A stretch of DNA of 13,414 bases, from NCBI GenBank assembly GCA_900319505.1, contig ONOV01000065.1:1-13414 (forward strand). Direction: 5' to 3'. The notes beneath the pieces were generated by a model. It made no database searches. It saw only the letters and a list, made by a program, of their open reading frames with translations, and was not told the origin of the DNA. Shown one piece after another: positions 7,165 through 13,414 of the stretch; positions within the stretch are counted from its first letter, which is position 1, and each line of letters begins with the position of its first letter. This stretch comes from an uncultured Erysipelotrichaceae bacterium. Lineage in GTDB: Bacteria; Bacillota_I; Bacilli_A; Erysipelotrichales; Erysipelotrichaceae. The position numbers and the translations under genes were made by a program.

Positions 7165-7890
7165 ATGGAAAAAATCACATCAGCCCAGAACAGCCGCATC
7201 AAGGCATACGCAAAACTGCACACCAGAAAAGAAAGAGAACATACCGGTCTGTTTCTGATTGAAGGGGAACATCTATTGGAAGAGGCAGAGAAAGAAAACA
7301 TGGTGGAAACCGTCCTCACCGATACACCGGACCAGTATCAGCTGAAAAACATGATAGAGGTGACGCCGGAAATCATGAAGAAACTTTCAAGCAATGTTTC
7401 GGCGATACATCTGATCGGTGTCTGTCATAAAAAACAGATGAAAATAGAAGCGCCGCATCGTCTTTTACTGCTGGATGATATCCAGGATCCGGGCAACTTC
7501 GGTACGCTGATCCGTACGGCGGTATCCTTCGGGTTTGATGGGGTAGTCTGTTCCAGGGATACGGTGGATCTTTACAATGAAAAGACCATCCGCTCCACCC
7601 AGGGGGCCATGTTCCATATGCCGGTTGTCTACGCGGATCTTTCTGCTTATCTTGATGATCTGCACAAAGACGGCTTTACCGTTATTGCCACGGCTTTGAG
7701 AAATGCTGTACCCATGCATGAAATAGAAAAGAAAGAGAAGATGGCCTTCATTTTAGGCAATGAAGGAAACGGCGTCTCTCTTTCTCTGCAGAACATGGCG
7801 GATGAAAGGCTGTTTATTGAGATGAACGGCTTTGAATCGCTGAATGTAGCTGTGGCCGGCGGGATTGTGATGTATCAGTATCACCAGTAA
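7165..7890 (+). CDS. TrmH/SpoU-family RNA methyltransferase (YsgA-like)
   Basis: With the start at ATG 7165 this is a 241-residue SpoU-class 2'-O-methyltransferase. An N-terminal substrate-binding domain opens with KITSAQNSRIKAYAKLH and contains GLFLIEG. The SPOUT domain follows: motif 1 DPGNFGTLIR (108-117), motif 2 LGNEGNGVS (near 198-205) and motif 3 ESLNVAVAGGIVMY with N227. YsgA in Bacillus is the same kind of protein and lies next to pheST; here acylphosphatase and S51 genes intervene. The target RNA is unknown. The start is uncertain. ATG 7165 fits the family N-terminus but has no clear ribosome binding site. ATG 7108 would add 19 poorly conserved residues and lies within the Pho-like repeat region, with only AAGG upstream. 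A TAGAAT at 7152-7157 would place transcription start almost on ATG 7165. The 3' end overlaps the convergent acylphosphatase gene by 10 bases. Confidence 0.85.
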   Translation: MEKITSAQNSRIKAYAKLHTRKEREHTGLFLIEGEHLLEEAEKENMVETVLTDTPDQYQLKNMIEVTPEIMKKLSSNVSAIHLIGVCHKKQMKIEAPHRLLLLDDIQDPGNFGTLIRTAVSFGFDGVVCSRDTVDLYNEKTIRSTQGAMFHMPVVYADLSAYLDDLHKDGFTVIATALRNAVPMHEIEKKEKMAFILGNEGNGVSLSLQNMADERLFIEMNGFESLNVAVAGGIVMYQYHQ

Positions 7891-8171
7891 TAACTGCCCC
7901 AGCCATAGCTGAAGCGCTTTTCACCCTTTACCACAGGCACTTCCTTGATCGAGTAATCCATCACATGGATGAAATTATCGCCTTTGACGATGATGCTTAG
8001 AAATGTATCGATCTTCTCCGGCTCACCCTGGACATAGATCTCCACCATGCCGTTGTCAAGATTGGTCACCGAGCCGGTCAGACCGAGCTGCTGGGCATGA
8101 ACCATGCAGAAACCGCGGAAGCCGACACCCTGTACCTGGCCGGATACATAGATATGATAGCGTTTGATCAT
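7881..8171 (-). CDS. acyP: Acylphosphatase
   Basis: The 96-residue protein is a complete acylphosphatase, a small cytosolic enzyme that hydrolyses carboxyl-phosphate bonds such as that of acetyl phosphate. Signature 1 is GQVQGVGFR with catalytic R19. Signature 2 is GSVTNLDNGMVEIYVQG with catalytic N37, at the same 18-residue spacing as in the vertebrate enzyme (R23 and N41). The C-terminus SYGWGSYYW is somewhat longer and more aromatic than usual. AGGAGG lies four bases before the ATG on the minus strand (plus coordinates 8176-8181). It is convergent with the methyltransferase, overlapping at the 3' ends, and divergent from the S51-like gene. No terminator is visible after it. Substrate in vivo is not known; identification is very secure. 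Confidence 0.93.
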   Translation of the reverse strand: MIKRYHIYVSGQVQGVGFRGFCMVHAQQLGLTGSVTNLDNGMVEIYVQGEPEKIDTFLSIIVKGDNFIHVMDYSIKEVPVVKGEKRFSYGWGSYYW

Positions 8172-8182
8172 GATGCCTCCTG

Positions 8183-8212
8183 ATTACACTTTTGTTTCAT
8201 ATAGATTATAAT
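8183..8212. promoter_or_regulatory. Divergent promoter region with shared palindromic -10
   Basis: ATTATAAT (8205-8212) contains TATAAT on both strands: plus 8207-8212 and minus 8210-8205. For the plus-strand S51-like gene, ATTACA at 8183-8188 is a fair -35 with an 18-base spacer. For the minus-strand acylphosphatase gene the -35 near 8228-8233 is weak. The two polymerase footprints would overlap, so the promoters should exclude each other. Confidence 0.45.
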
Positions 8213-8234
8213 GCACATCTGAGGTTGATACAGA

Positions 8235-8951
8235 ATGATAAATATATTACTGAATGCAATGGATTTTGACGGATCATGGGCGTACAGTGCGCTCTCCCGC
8301 TATCTCAAACCCCATATGAAGGCGGTGATCCTGCCGCTGAGCTTTCATGAAGGATGGCTGGCAGATGAAGAAGAATGGCGCCGCAGATATAAGAAGGGCA
8401 CGGATGACTATGAACTGTTAGTCAGGCCGTTCCGCTCCTATTTCATCAATGATGCGGATATCACCTGGATCAATGACCATGAGGATGATCCGGATACAGC
8501 CCTGATGAAGCTGCGCGATGCGGATATCATCTATCTTGCCGGAGCTTATCCGGACTGGATGATGGAACGGATTGAAGATCTGGACCTGCTGGAACCGTTG
8601 AGAAACTTTGACGGCATTATCATGGGCAGTCGGGCCGGGGCATTGATTCAGCTGGATCAGTACCATATGACAAGGGATGAAAGCCTGGAATTCGGCTATG
8701 GTGATGGACTGGGGCTGTTGTCCGGGTTTGATGTGGAGAATCAGTTTGAAGCCAGTGAGGAACATCTGGAAGCGATCATCCGCTCGATTGAAGACCGGGG
8801 CAATCCGGTGGTCTGCTGTCCTGAACAGAGCGGACTGTTAGTAAGGGATGGAAATTATGAACTGCTGGGCCGGGCATTTACTGCAGATACAGATAATCTT
8901 GATGATCTGTATGCGGCCCTGGAAGACAGCCGGACGCCATACATGTGGTAG
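8235..8951 (+). CDS. Peptidase S51 / class I glutamine amidotransferase-like protein, catalytic residues apparently lost
   Basis: The 238-residue protein has the fold pattern of the S51 family (dipeptidase E, cyanophycinase). Features are a strand opening MINILLNAMD, the strand ADIIYLAGAYPDWM, the nucleophile-elbow region IIMGSRAGALI, then a LGLLSGFDVENQFE segment and a C-terminal CPEQSGLLVRDG strand pair. In active members the elbow reads GxSAGA, but here R133 takes the place of the nucleophile serine, with S132 one position early. The PH(F/Y) motif that supplies the catalytic histidine is also absent (VENQFE instead). A non-hydrolytic role such as ligand binding is therefore likely; a shifted active site is possible but unproven. 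GAGGT lies about nine bases before ATG 8235. No terminator follows, and the pheST promoter begins 11 bases after the stop. Confidence 0.75.
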   Translation: MINILLNAMDFDGSWAYSALSRYLKPHMKAVILPLSFHEGWLADEEEWRRRYKKGTDDYELLVRPFRSYFINDADITWINDHEDDPDTALMKLRDADIIYLAGAYPDWMMERIEDLDLLEPLRNFDGIIMGSRAGALIQLDQYHMTRDESLEFGYGDGLGLLSGFDVENQFEASEEHLEAIIRSIEDRGNPVVCCPEQSGLLVRDGNYELLGRAFTADTDNLDDLYAALEDSRTPYMW

Positions 8952-8962
8952 TTTTTCGTGCT

Positions 8963-8990
8963 TTGCATTAAAAGGTCACAATGGTATAAT
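8963..8990 (+). promoter_or_regulatory. pheST promoter
   Basis: TTGCAT (8963-8968) and a perfect TATAAT (8985-8990) are separated by 16 bases, and the -10 is extended (TGGTATAAT from 8982). Transcription should start near 8997, just before the T-box leader. This is the best vegetative promoter in the window. Confidence 0.8.
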
Positions 8991-8996
8991 CAAAGC

Positions 8997-9232
8997 CGTA
9001 AAACGTTAAAAAGAGAAGACAAGTAGTTTGTCATGAGAAGGTCAAAGAGAGGAAGACAGAGGCTGAGAGTCTTCTGACCGGAAGGCAGAACGAATTCACT
9101 TCTCAAGCGGGATTAATCCTCCCCGGGTCACTCCGTTATCAGATGAATCAAGGTGCGTACATGGCTCATGTACGAATCAGGATGGTACCGCGTTGTTCAG
9201 CGTTCCTGTTGACAGGAACGCTTTTATTTTTT
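8997..9232 (+). promoter_or_regulatory. Phenylalanine T-box leader (tRNA-Phe-sensing riboswitch)
   Basis: The leader binds uncharged tRNA-Phe and then lets transcription continue into pheST. Stem I is closed by GAGAAG (9035-9040) with CTTCTC (9099-9104), and an inner GAAGAC/GTCTTC stem is visible. The specifier is UUC at 9095-9097 (Phe), followed by A as is usual. A perfect 8-bp hairpin CGTACATG/CATGTACG (9156-9174) is probably stem III. The conserved T-box AGGATGGTACCGCG is at 9179-9192. Its UGGU (9183-9186) can pair with an ACCA tRNA end, consistent with the A discriminator of tRNA-Phe. AGGA (9179-9182) pairs with TCCT (9204-9207) to form the antiterminator, using bases the terminator needs. 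Confidence 0.92.
9199..9232 (+). terminator. T-box attenuator terminator
   Basis: AGCGTTCCTG (9199-9208) pairs perfectly with CAGGAACGCT (9213-9222) across loop TTGA, followed by a T-rich tract to 9232. Bases 9200-9207 are shared with the antiterminator. It ends 14 bases before the pheS start. Confidence 0.92.
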
Positions 9233-9246
9233 ACTTGGAGGAAGTC

Positions 9247-10281
9247 ATGGATACATTTGACAGCGTAAAGGAAGAAGCCGTTAAAGCGGTGGAAGAAGCG
9301 AAAGATCTTTCCGGACTCCAGGAAGCCAGAATCACGTGGCTTGGCAAGAAGGGAAAGATTCAGGGACTGATGGCAGAGATGAAGAATCTGCCCAAGGAAG
9401 AAAAGCCTGCTTTCGGTCAGAAGGTGAACGGTCTCAAGAAGACTGTTTCCGAACTGATTGAAGAAAGACAGAAAGTACTGCAGGCAGAAGCACTGAAGCA
9501 GAGGCTGCAGAGCGAAAAGATTGATATCACCCTGGATGGTGAGAAGATGGAAAGAGGTACCATTCATCCGCTGATCATGATCCAGCAGGAGCTGGAAGAT
9601 CTTTTCATCGGCATGGGCTACAAGGTAGCGGAAGGGCCGGAAGTCGAGCAGGATTACTACAACTTCGAGCTGGCCAATCTGCCCAAAGATCATCCGGCAA
9701 GAGACATGCAGGATACCTTCTACATTGATCCCAGTACACTTTTAAGAACACATACAACAGCCATCCAGATGAGAGAGCTGGAAAAAGCCCATGGCCAGCT
9801 GCCGATCAAGCTGATCTGTCCCGGCAAGGTCTACAGAAGAGACGATGATGATGCGACCCACTCCCATCAGTTCATGCAGTGTGAAGGACTGGTTGTAGGG
9901 GAGCACATTACCCTGGCTGATCTGAAGGGGACCCTGGAATTCATGGCCAATGCCATGTTCGGTGAAGGCCGTAAGGTCAGATTCCGTCCTTCCTACTTCC
10001 CGTTTACGGAACCTTCCGTAGAAGTCGATGTGTCCTGTCCGTTCTGCAATGGCAAGGGCTGTTCGGTCTGCAAGGGGTCCGGCTGGATTGAGATTCTCGG
10101 AGCCGGCATGGTGCATCCGCATGTATTGGAAATGAATGGCTTTGATCCGAAGAAGTGCAGCGGATTTGCATTCGGCGTAGGTCTTGAAAGAGTGGCAATG
10201 CTGAAGTACGGCATTGATGATATCCGTAATTTCTATACGGATGATATCCGTTTCCTGAAGAATTTCGACCGTTTTGACTGA
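9247..10281 (+). CDS. pheS: Phenylalanine--tRNA ligase alpha subunit
   Basis: The 344-residue catalytic subunit of the heterotetrameric PheRS charges tRNA-Phe with phenylalanine. The N-terminal coiled coil (about 1-85) contacts tRNA. The class II core shows [14 protein letters not shown], motif 2 [14 protein letters not shown] (around 196-209, R197 and R198) and motif 3 [18 protein letters not shown] (G310 to R315 and on). A C264-x2-C267-x4-C272-x2-C275 cluster precedes [19 protein letters not shown], a known variant in Firmicute PheS. MQCEG follows motif 2 where HQIEG is usual, a small departure. ATG 9247 was chosen because GGAGG stands just upstream; an earlier in-frame TTG at 9193 lies inside the attenuator. 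Expression is controlled by the T-box leader. pheT follows after 14 bases. Confidence 0.97.
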   Translation: MDTFDSVKEEAVKAVEEAKDLSGLQEARITWLGKKGKIQGLMAEMKNLPKEEKPAFGQKVNGLKKTVSELIEERQKVLQAEALKQRLQSEKIDITLDGEKMERGTIHPLIMIQQELEDLFIGMGYKVAEGPEVEQDYYNFELANLPKDHPARDMQDTFYIDPSTLLRTHTTAIQMRELEKAHGQLPIKLICPGKVYRRDDDDATHSHQFMQCEGLVVGEHITLADLKGTLEFMANAMFGEGRKVRFRPSYFPFTEPSVEVDVSCPFCNGKGCSVCKGSGWIEILGAGMVHPHVLEMNGFDPKKCSGFAFGVGLERVAMLKYGIDDIRNFYTDDIRFLKNFDRFD

Positions 10282-10295
10282 GGAGGAATGAGAAG

Positions 10296-12692
10296 ATGAA
10301 GTTAAGTTATAAATGGCTGAGCAGATATGTTGATCTTGACGGCATTTCTCCGGAAGAACTGGCCGATCAGATGACAACGGCCGGCCTTGAAGTAGAAGGC
10401 ATTGAAAAGATGGCGGATGCCAGCGGCCTGAAGATCGGTGAAGTCATGGAATGTGAAGACATTCCGGATACCCATCTGCATAATACGGTTACCCGGGTTG
10501 GTGATAACAGGGAAGACTATTACCATATTGTCTGCGGTGCCCCCAACTGCCGCAAAGGTCTGAAGGTCATCGTTGCACTTCCCGGTGCGAAGCTGCCGGG
10601 CGGTACCATTGAAGCCAGGCCTCTGCATGGCTATGAGTCCAGCGGTATGTTATGCGCTTTGTATGAACTTGGTGTATCAAAAAAATCTTTAAACGAAAAA
10701 CAGCTTTCCGGCATTGAAGAGCTCGCTGCGGATGCGCCGGTAGGTGAAGCGGATGTATTAGGCTATCTCGGCCTGGATGATACGATTCTTGATGTTTCTT
10801 TGACGCCTAACAGAGCTGACTGTTCTTCCATGTGGAATATGGCATGGGAAGTCGGGGCGATCCTCAACCGCAAGGTAACCCTGCCTGAAGTGGAAGGCAG
10901 GGCAGATGTCGGTACACCTTCCGATTTCAAAGTTTCTTCTGAAACCCCCATCTGCAAGGCTTACCTCGGCAAGGTGGTGAATCACGTCAAGGTGGGACCT
11001 TCCCCCAGCTGGATGCGTCAGTATCTGCAGGCTGCGGGCATGAACTCCATCAATAATGTTGTGGATATTTCCAACTTCGTCATGCTGGAAACAGGCCAGC
11101 CGCTGCACTATTATGACCTCAATAAGCTCAAGGCCCATGAAATCACGGTCGTATCCGGCCGCAGGCAGACCATTACGGCACTCGATGGCGCTCAGTTTGA
11201 AATTGAGCCGGATGATGTGCTGATTACAACAAACGGGGAAGCCACCGGCATTGCCGGCATCATGGGCGGGGAAGAGTCCATGATCGACGAAAATACAACG
11301 GCAATCTTCATTGAGGCAGCCCACTTTGATGCCGTGAACATCCGCCATACTTCCATCCGTCTCAACCTGGTAACCGAAGCAGCCCAGCGTTTTACCAAGG
11401 GCATTGATCCTCTGGCCATGTACAAGGCCATGGACCGTTCCGTGGATCTATTGACAAGATTTGCGGATGCGTCCGGTTTTGAAGAAACCGTCAAGTATGG
11501 CGATGATGGCTATTCAGAAAAGGTCATCACGGAAACAGTGGAACACTGCAATGGTCTTTTAGGCACTTCCTTCACGCTGGAACAGATCAGAGATGTCTGT
11601 GAAAGACTCGGTTTCAGACCGGAAACAGAAGGCACTGCCATTAGGTGCCGCATTCCTTCCTGGCGTGTCGACATGGAAGAACAGGCAGATGTGGATGAAG
11701 AAGTCATCCGTCTGCTTGGCTATGATGATCTGCCCAGCACGCTGCCATGGATGGAACCGACGGTCGGCAAACTGTCCAGGGTACAGCGGGCGAGAAGACT
11801 GGCACGTGATGTGTTCACCGGTTTCAACCTGCATGAAATCATCACCTATACATTGATCTCTGATGCATGGCGTGATGATACATTCAATCCGCTGGGTGAG
11901 GCGATTGCCCTGTCCATGCCGATGAGTGAAGCCAGAAAGAACATCCGGACGGGTCTGATGAATTCAGTGCTTGAAATCGTTCAGTACAATGAAGCACACG
12001 GTTCTATGGACAATAACTTCTTTGAGATTTCCAAGGTATATGCCAGGGATAAAGAAGAGGAAAGAGTTGCCATTGTACTGGATGGCAGGCTGGCGGATGA
12101 TCCGCTGCATAAAAATACAAGACCTTCTGACTTCTATACGATGAAGGGCATCCTGATGACATGGCTGGAAAGATGCGGCTATGCCAAGGCAAGAGTCAGG
12201 ATCACTGAAAACAGGGAAGATACAGTGCATTTCCATCCTTACCGTTCTGCGGTACTCTCTCTGGATGGAAAGAAGCTCGGTGTCTTTGGTGAAGTACATC
12301 CTGCCTATGCCGGGAAGTTTGATCTGAAGCGCTGTGTCTATGCTGAACTGGCTCTGGATCCGATTGTCAGCGGCAAAACCGGCAGACTGAAGTTCAATGC
12401 CCTGGAGCGCTATCCGGGTGTAGCCCGTGATATTGCCCTTGTGGTAGATCAGGATACAAGTGCGGCGGATATTCTGAAGGTTGTTTCCAGAAACTCAAAG
12501 CACATTGTTCATTCTGCTGAGATCTTCGATGTGTATGAAGGAGAACATGTCGAGGCCGGCAAGAAGTCTGTTGCCCTGCATCTTGTCTATCAGTCAGCGG
12601 ATCATACGCTCAAGGAAGAAGAGATTGCACCGGTACATGAGAATATTCTCAAACAGTTCAAAGAAAAGCTCGGGGCTGAATTAAGAGCCTGA
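10296..12692 (+). CDS. pheT: Phenylalanine--tRNA ligase beta subunit
   Basis: The 798-residue structural and editing subunit of PheRS has the usual length and full domain order. An OB-fold tRNA-binding domain (about 40-150) includes IVCGAPNCRKG. The B3/B4 editing domain (about 205-395) includes NNVVDISNFVMLETGQPLH (253-271) and GIMGGEES (M323). The B5 domain is at about 410-480, the catalytic-like core at about 480-690, and the C-terminal ferredoxin-fold anticodon-binding domain at about 700-797 (ERYPGVARDIALVV). The editing domain hydrolyses Tyr-tRNA-Phe in known homologues. AGGAGG (10281-10286) overlaps the pheS stop and lies nine bases before ATG 10296. The gene ends in a strong terminator. 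A short A-rich patch near 10677-10703 differs from the surrounding codon use. Identification is secure. Confidence 0.97.
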   Translation: MKLSYKWLSRYVDLDGISPEELADQMTTAGLEVEGIEKMADASGLKIGEVMECEDIPDTHLHNTVTRVGDNREDYYHIVCGAPNCRKGLKVIVALPGAKLPGGTIEARPLHGYESSGMLCALYELGVSKKSLNEKQLSGIEELAADAPVGEADVLGYLGLDDTILDVSLTPNRADCSSMWNMAWEVGAILNRKVTLPEVEGRADVGTPSDFKVSSETPICKAYLGKVVNHVKVGPSPSWMRQYLQAAGMNSINNVVDISNFVMLETGQPLHYYDLNKLKAHEITVVSGRRQTITALDGAQFEIEPDDVLITTNGEATGIAGIMGGEESMIDENTTAIFIEAAHFDAVNIRHTSIRLNLVTEAAQRFTKGIDPLAMYKAMDRSVDLLTRFADASGFEETVKYGDDGYSEKVITETVEHCNGLLGTSFTLEQIRDVCERLGFRPETEGTAIRCRIPSWRVDMEEQADVDEEVIRLLGYDDLPSTLPWMEPTVGKLSRVQRARRLARDVFTGFNLHEIITYTLISDAWRDDTFNPLGEAIALSMPMSEARKNIRTGLMNSVLEIVQYNEAHGSMDNNFFEISKVYARDKEEERVAIVLDGRLADDPLHKNTRPSDFYTMKGILMTWLERCGYAKARVRITENREDTVHFHPYRSAVLSLDGKKLGVFGEVHPAYAGKFDLKRCVYAELALDPIVSGKTGRLKFNALERYPGVARDIALVVDQDTSAADILKVVSRNSKHIVHSAEIFDVYEGEHVEAGKKSVALHLVYQSADHTLKEEEIAPVHENILKQFKEKLGAELRA

Positions 12693-12702
12693 GAAAACCG
12701 AC

Positions 12703-12740
12703 AAAGGTCATCTGATCATGTGATCAGGTGACCTTTTATC
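12703..12740 (+). terminator. Rho-independent terminator of pheST, possibly bidirectional
   Basis: AAAGGTCA-T-CTGATCA (12703-12718) pairs with TGATCAG-G-TGACCTTT (12721-12736), 16 pairs including one T-G pair, with a two-base apex and a short T tract. The minus-strand gene ends immediately beyond it at 12741, so one hairpin may serve both convergent genes, though the minus-strand T tract is weak. Confidence 0.8.
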
Positions 12741-13394
12741 TTACCTTGGCTTTTCTTCAACAATCCAGGGATCATCTACTTCCTTTAACAGATCCGGATA
12801 CAGATTGTACCAGCTGACACACTGTTCAATGATTTCGCTGTCGCCGGAAATGACATGATCCAGTTTCTTCAGTTCCGTGTCCGCATTGCGCACCATCTTA
12901 AGATCAATGGGAAAGTCGAGCTGTTCAGCTCTTTCTGCAATGTGGGTTTTCAATCTGCCGGAATTGGAAACCGGCGCATCAATCCAGAAAACAGCTTTAT
13001 ATACTTCATATTCCTTCAGCTTCTTCAGGATCAGATCAATGGCCTGATCGGTTTTTTCGATAATTGCATATGTACCGGCAAGACCGGAAAGATCCCGGAT
13101 GCACCCATCCATGCACTTCAGAAGCACACTGTGGGATAAAGCTGTTTCCATAATGACAACGGCATTGAAAGCATCAATGTTAACCGTACAGCCGGCTTCC
13201 AGATGATCCAGCTGATGGGCTCTGCGCAGCGAAAGCCGGTAGGGACAGGCCGTCATGCGGGCCATGGCATTGCGCTGTCTTTCATCCAGCAGGCGGTGAT
13301 TGCTGGAAATGGTAACAGCAGACCTGAGCGGATAGCCCCGCTCTAAAAGAAAGGCGGTTTCATAAAAATTATTAGTGACGGAAACCCACTGCCT
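12741..13394 (-). pseudogene. DUF434/DUF5616-family protein, start missing (probably disrupted)
   Basis: The frame encodes about 210 residues of a protein resembling the DUF434 plus DUF5616 family, whose function is unknown. The N-terminal part YETAFLLERGYPLRSAVTI matches the DUF434 opening. The following VNIDAFNAVVIMETAL, DGCIRDLSG and YAIIEKTDQAIDLI match the DUF5616 region. An ATG at 13265 would give 174 residues but would leave out about 40 family-like residues upstream. In that upstream part no ATG, GTG or TTG occurs before a TAA at 13395-13397, which lies in the loop of a hairpin resembling an insertion-sequence end. The simplest reading is that the 5' end was cut off by an insertion; translation from 13265 of a shortened protein is possible. 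The gene is convergent with pheT and shares its terminator region. The family call is from memory of conserved motifs. Confidence 0.6.
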
Positions 13395-13406
13395 TTAGGT
13401 GGTGGG
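13385..13406 (+). mobile_element. Hairpin resembling an IS200/IS605-family end
   Basis: CCCACTGCC (13385-13393) and GGTGGTGGG (13398-13406) form a nine-pair stem with loop TTTA. Two pairs are T-G on this strand and would be C-A mismatches on the other. GAAACCC before it and the CCTTTAGG apex resemble the subterminal hairpins of IS200/IS605 and TnpB-type elements. No transposase is visible; any element would extend beyond 13414. It coincides with the loss of the DUF434 gene start. Confidence 0.4.
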
Positions 13407-13414
13407 AGGAGCCA

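Noticed and set aside
9156..9174. Perfect hairpin as a stand-alone terminator
   Set aside because: It has no T tract and sits where T-box stem III is expected.
9193..9246. Longer PheS starting at TTG 9193
   Set aside because: The extra codons overlap the T-box and attenuator, and ATG 9247 has a good GGAGG site and matches the family N-terminus.
9742..10377. 211-codon open frame on the minus strand opposite pheS
   Set aside because: It lies antisense to a certain gene, has no ribosome binding site or recognisable domain, and is explained by the codon bias of pheS.
10758..11348. 196-codon open frame on the minus strand opposite pheT
   Set aside because: It is a shadow of pheT in a codon-biased region, with no protein motif or start signal.

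Overview
The window looks like chromosomal DNA from a low-to-mid GC Bacillota (Firmicute). The reasons are a T-box leader in front of pheST, a YrrN/YrrO-type pair of U32 proteins, a TrmH/SpoU methyltransferase near pheST as in Bacillus, AGGAGG-type ribosome binding sites and the standard code (TGG for Trp, TGA used as stop). The mix of genes fits Erysipelotrichia or a related gut lineage, but that narrower assignment is inference from gene content only.

Layout, left to right. (1) Bases 35-2853 form a tight plus-strand operon for RNA modification: two U32-family proteins resembling the TrhP1/TrhP2 tRNA U34 hydroxylation pair, then a SpoU/TrmH-family 2'-O-methyltransferase. (2) Bases 2910-4619 hold a separately promoted gene for an unusual P-loop protein. 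Its C-terminal half follows the ATP-dependent PEP carboxykinase fold order, but its Walker A loop resembles HPr kinase, and its N-terminal half is unrecognised. (3) Two separate terminators (4643-4704), one per strand, divide it from a convergent two-component operon on the minus strand (6374-7045 response regulator, 4722-6377 PhoR-like histidine kinase). Upstream of that operon are TTTACA/TTAACA repeats on an 11-bp grid that look like Pho boxes. (4) Next come a second TrmH methyltransferase (plus), a convergent acylphosphatase (minus) and a divergent peptidase-S51-like gene (plus) whose nucleophile serine is replaced by arginine. (5) Bases 8963-12740 are the phenylalanyl-tRNA synthetase operon, complete with an extended -10 promoter, a T-box leader with a UUC (Phe) specifier, an attenuator, pheS, pheT and a strong terminator. 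(6) At the right edge, a minus-strand DUF434/DUF5616 gene has lost its start. Its reading frame runs into a hairpin (13385-13406) that resembles the end of an IS200/IS605-type element.

Most of the window serves translation: tRNA U34 modification, two RNA ribose methylases and Phe-tRNA charging under tRNA-sensing control. The most unusual items are the PEPCK/HprK-like hybrid, its promoter with two TTCATGAA dyads exactly 22 bp apart, the degenerate S51 protein and the apparent IS disruption at the edge. No tRNA, rRNA or CRISPR array was seen, and there is no gene-free stretch over 300 bases; the longest (8952-9246) is filled by the pheST promoter and T-box leader.
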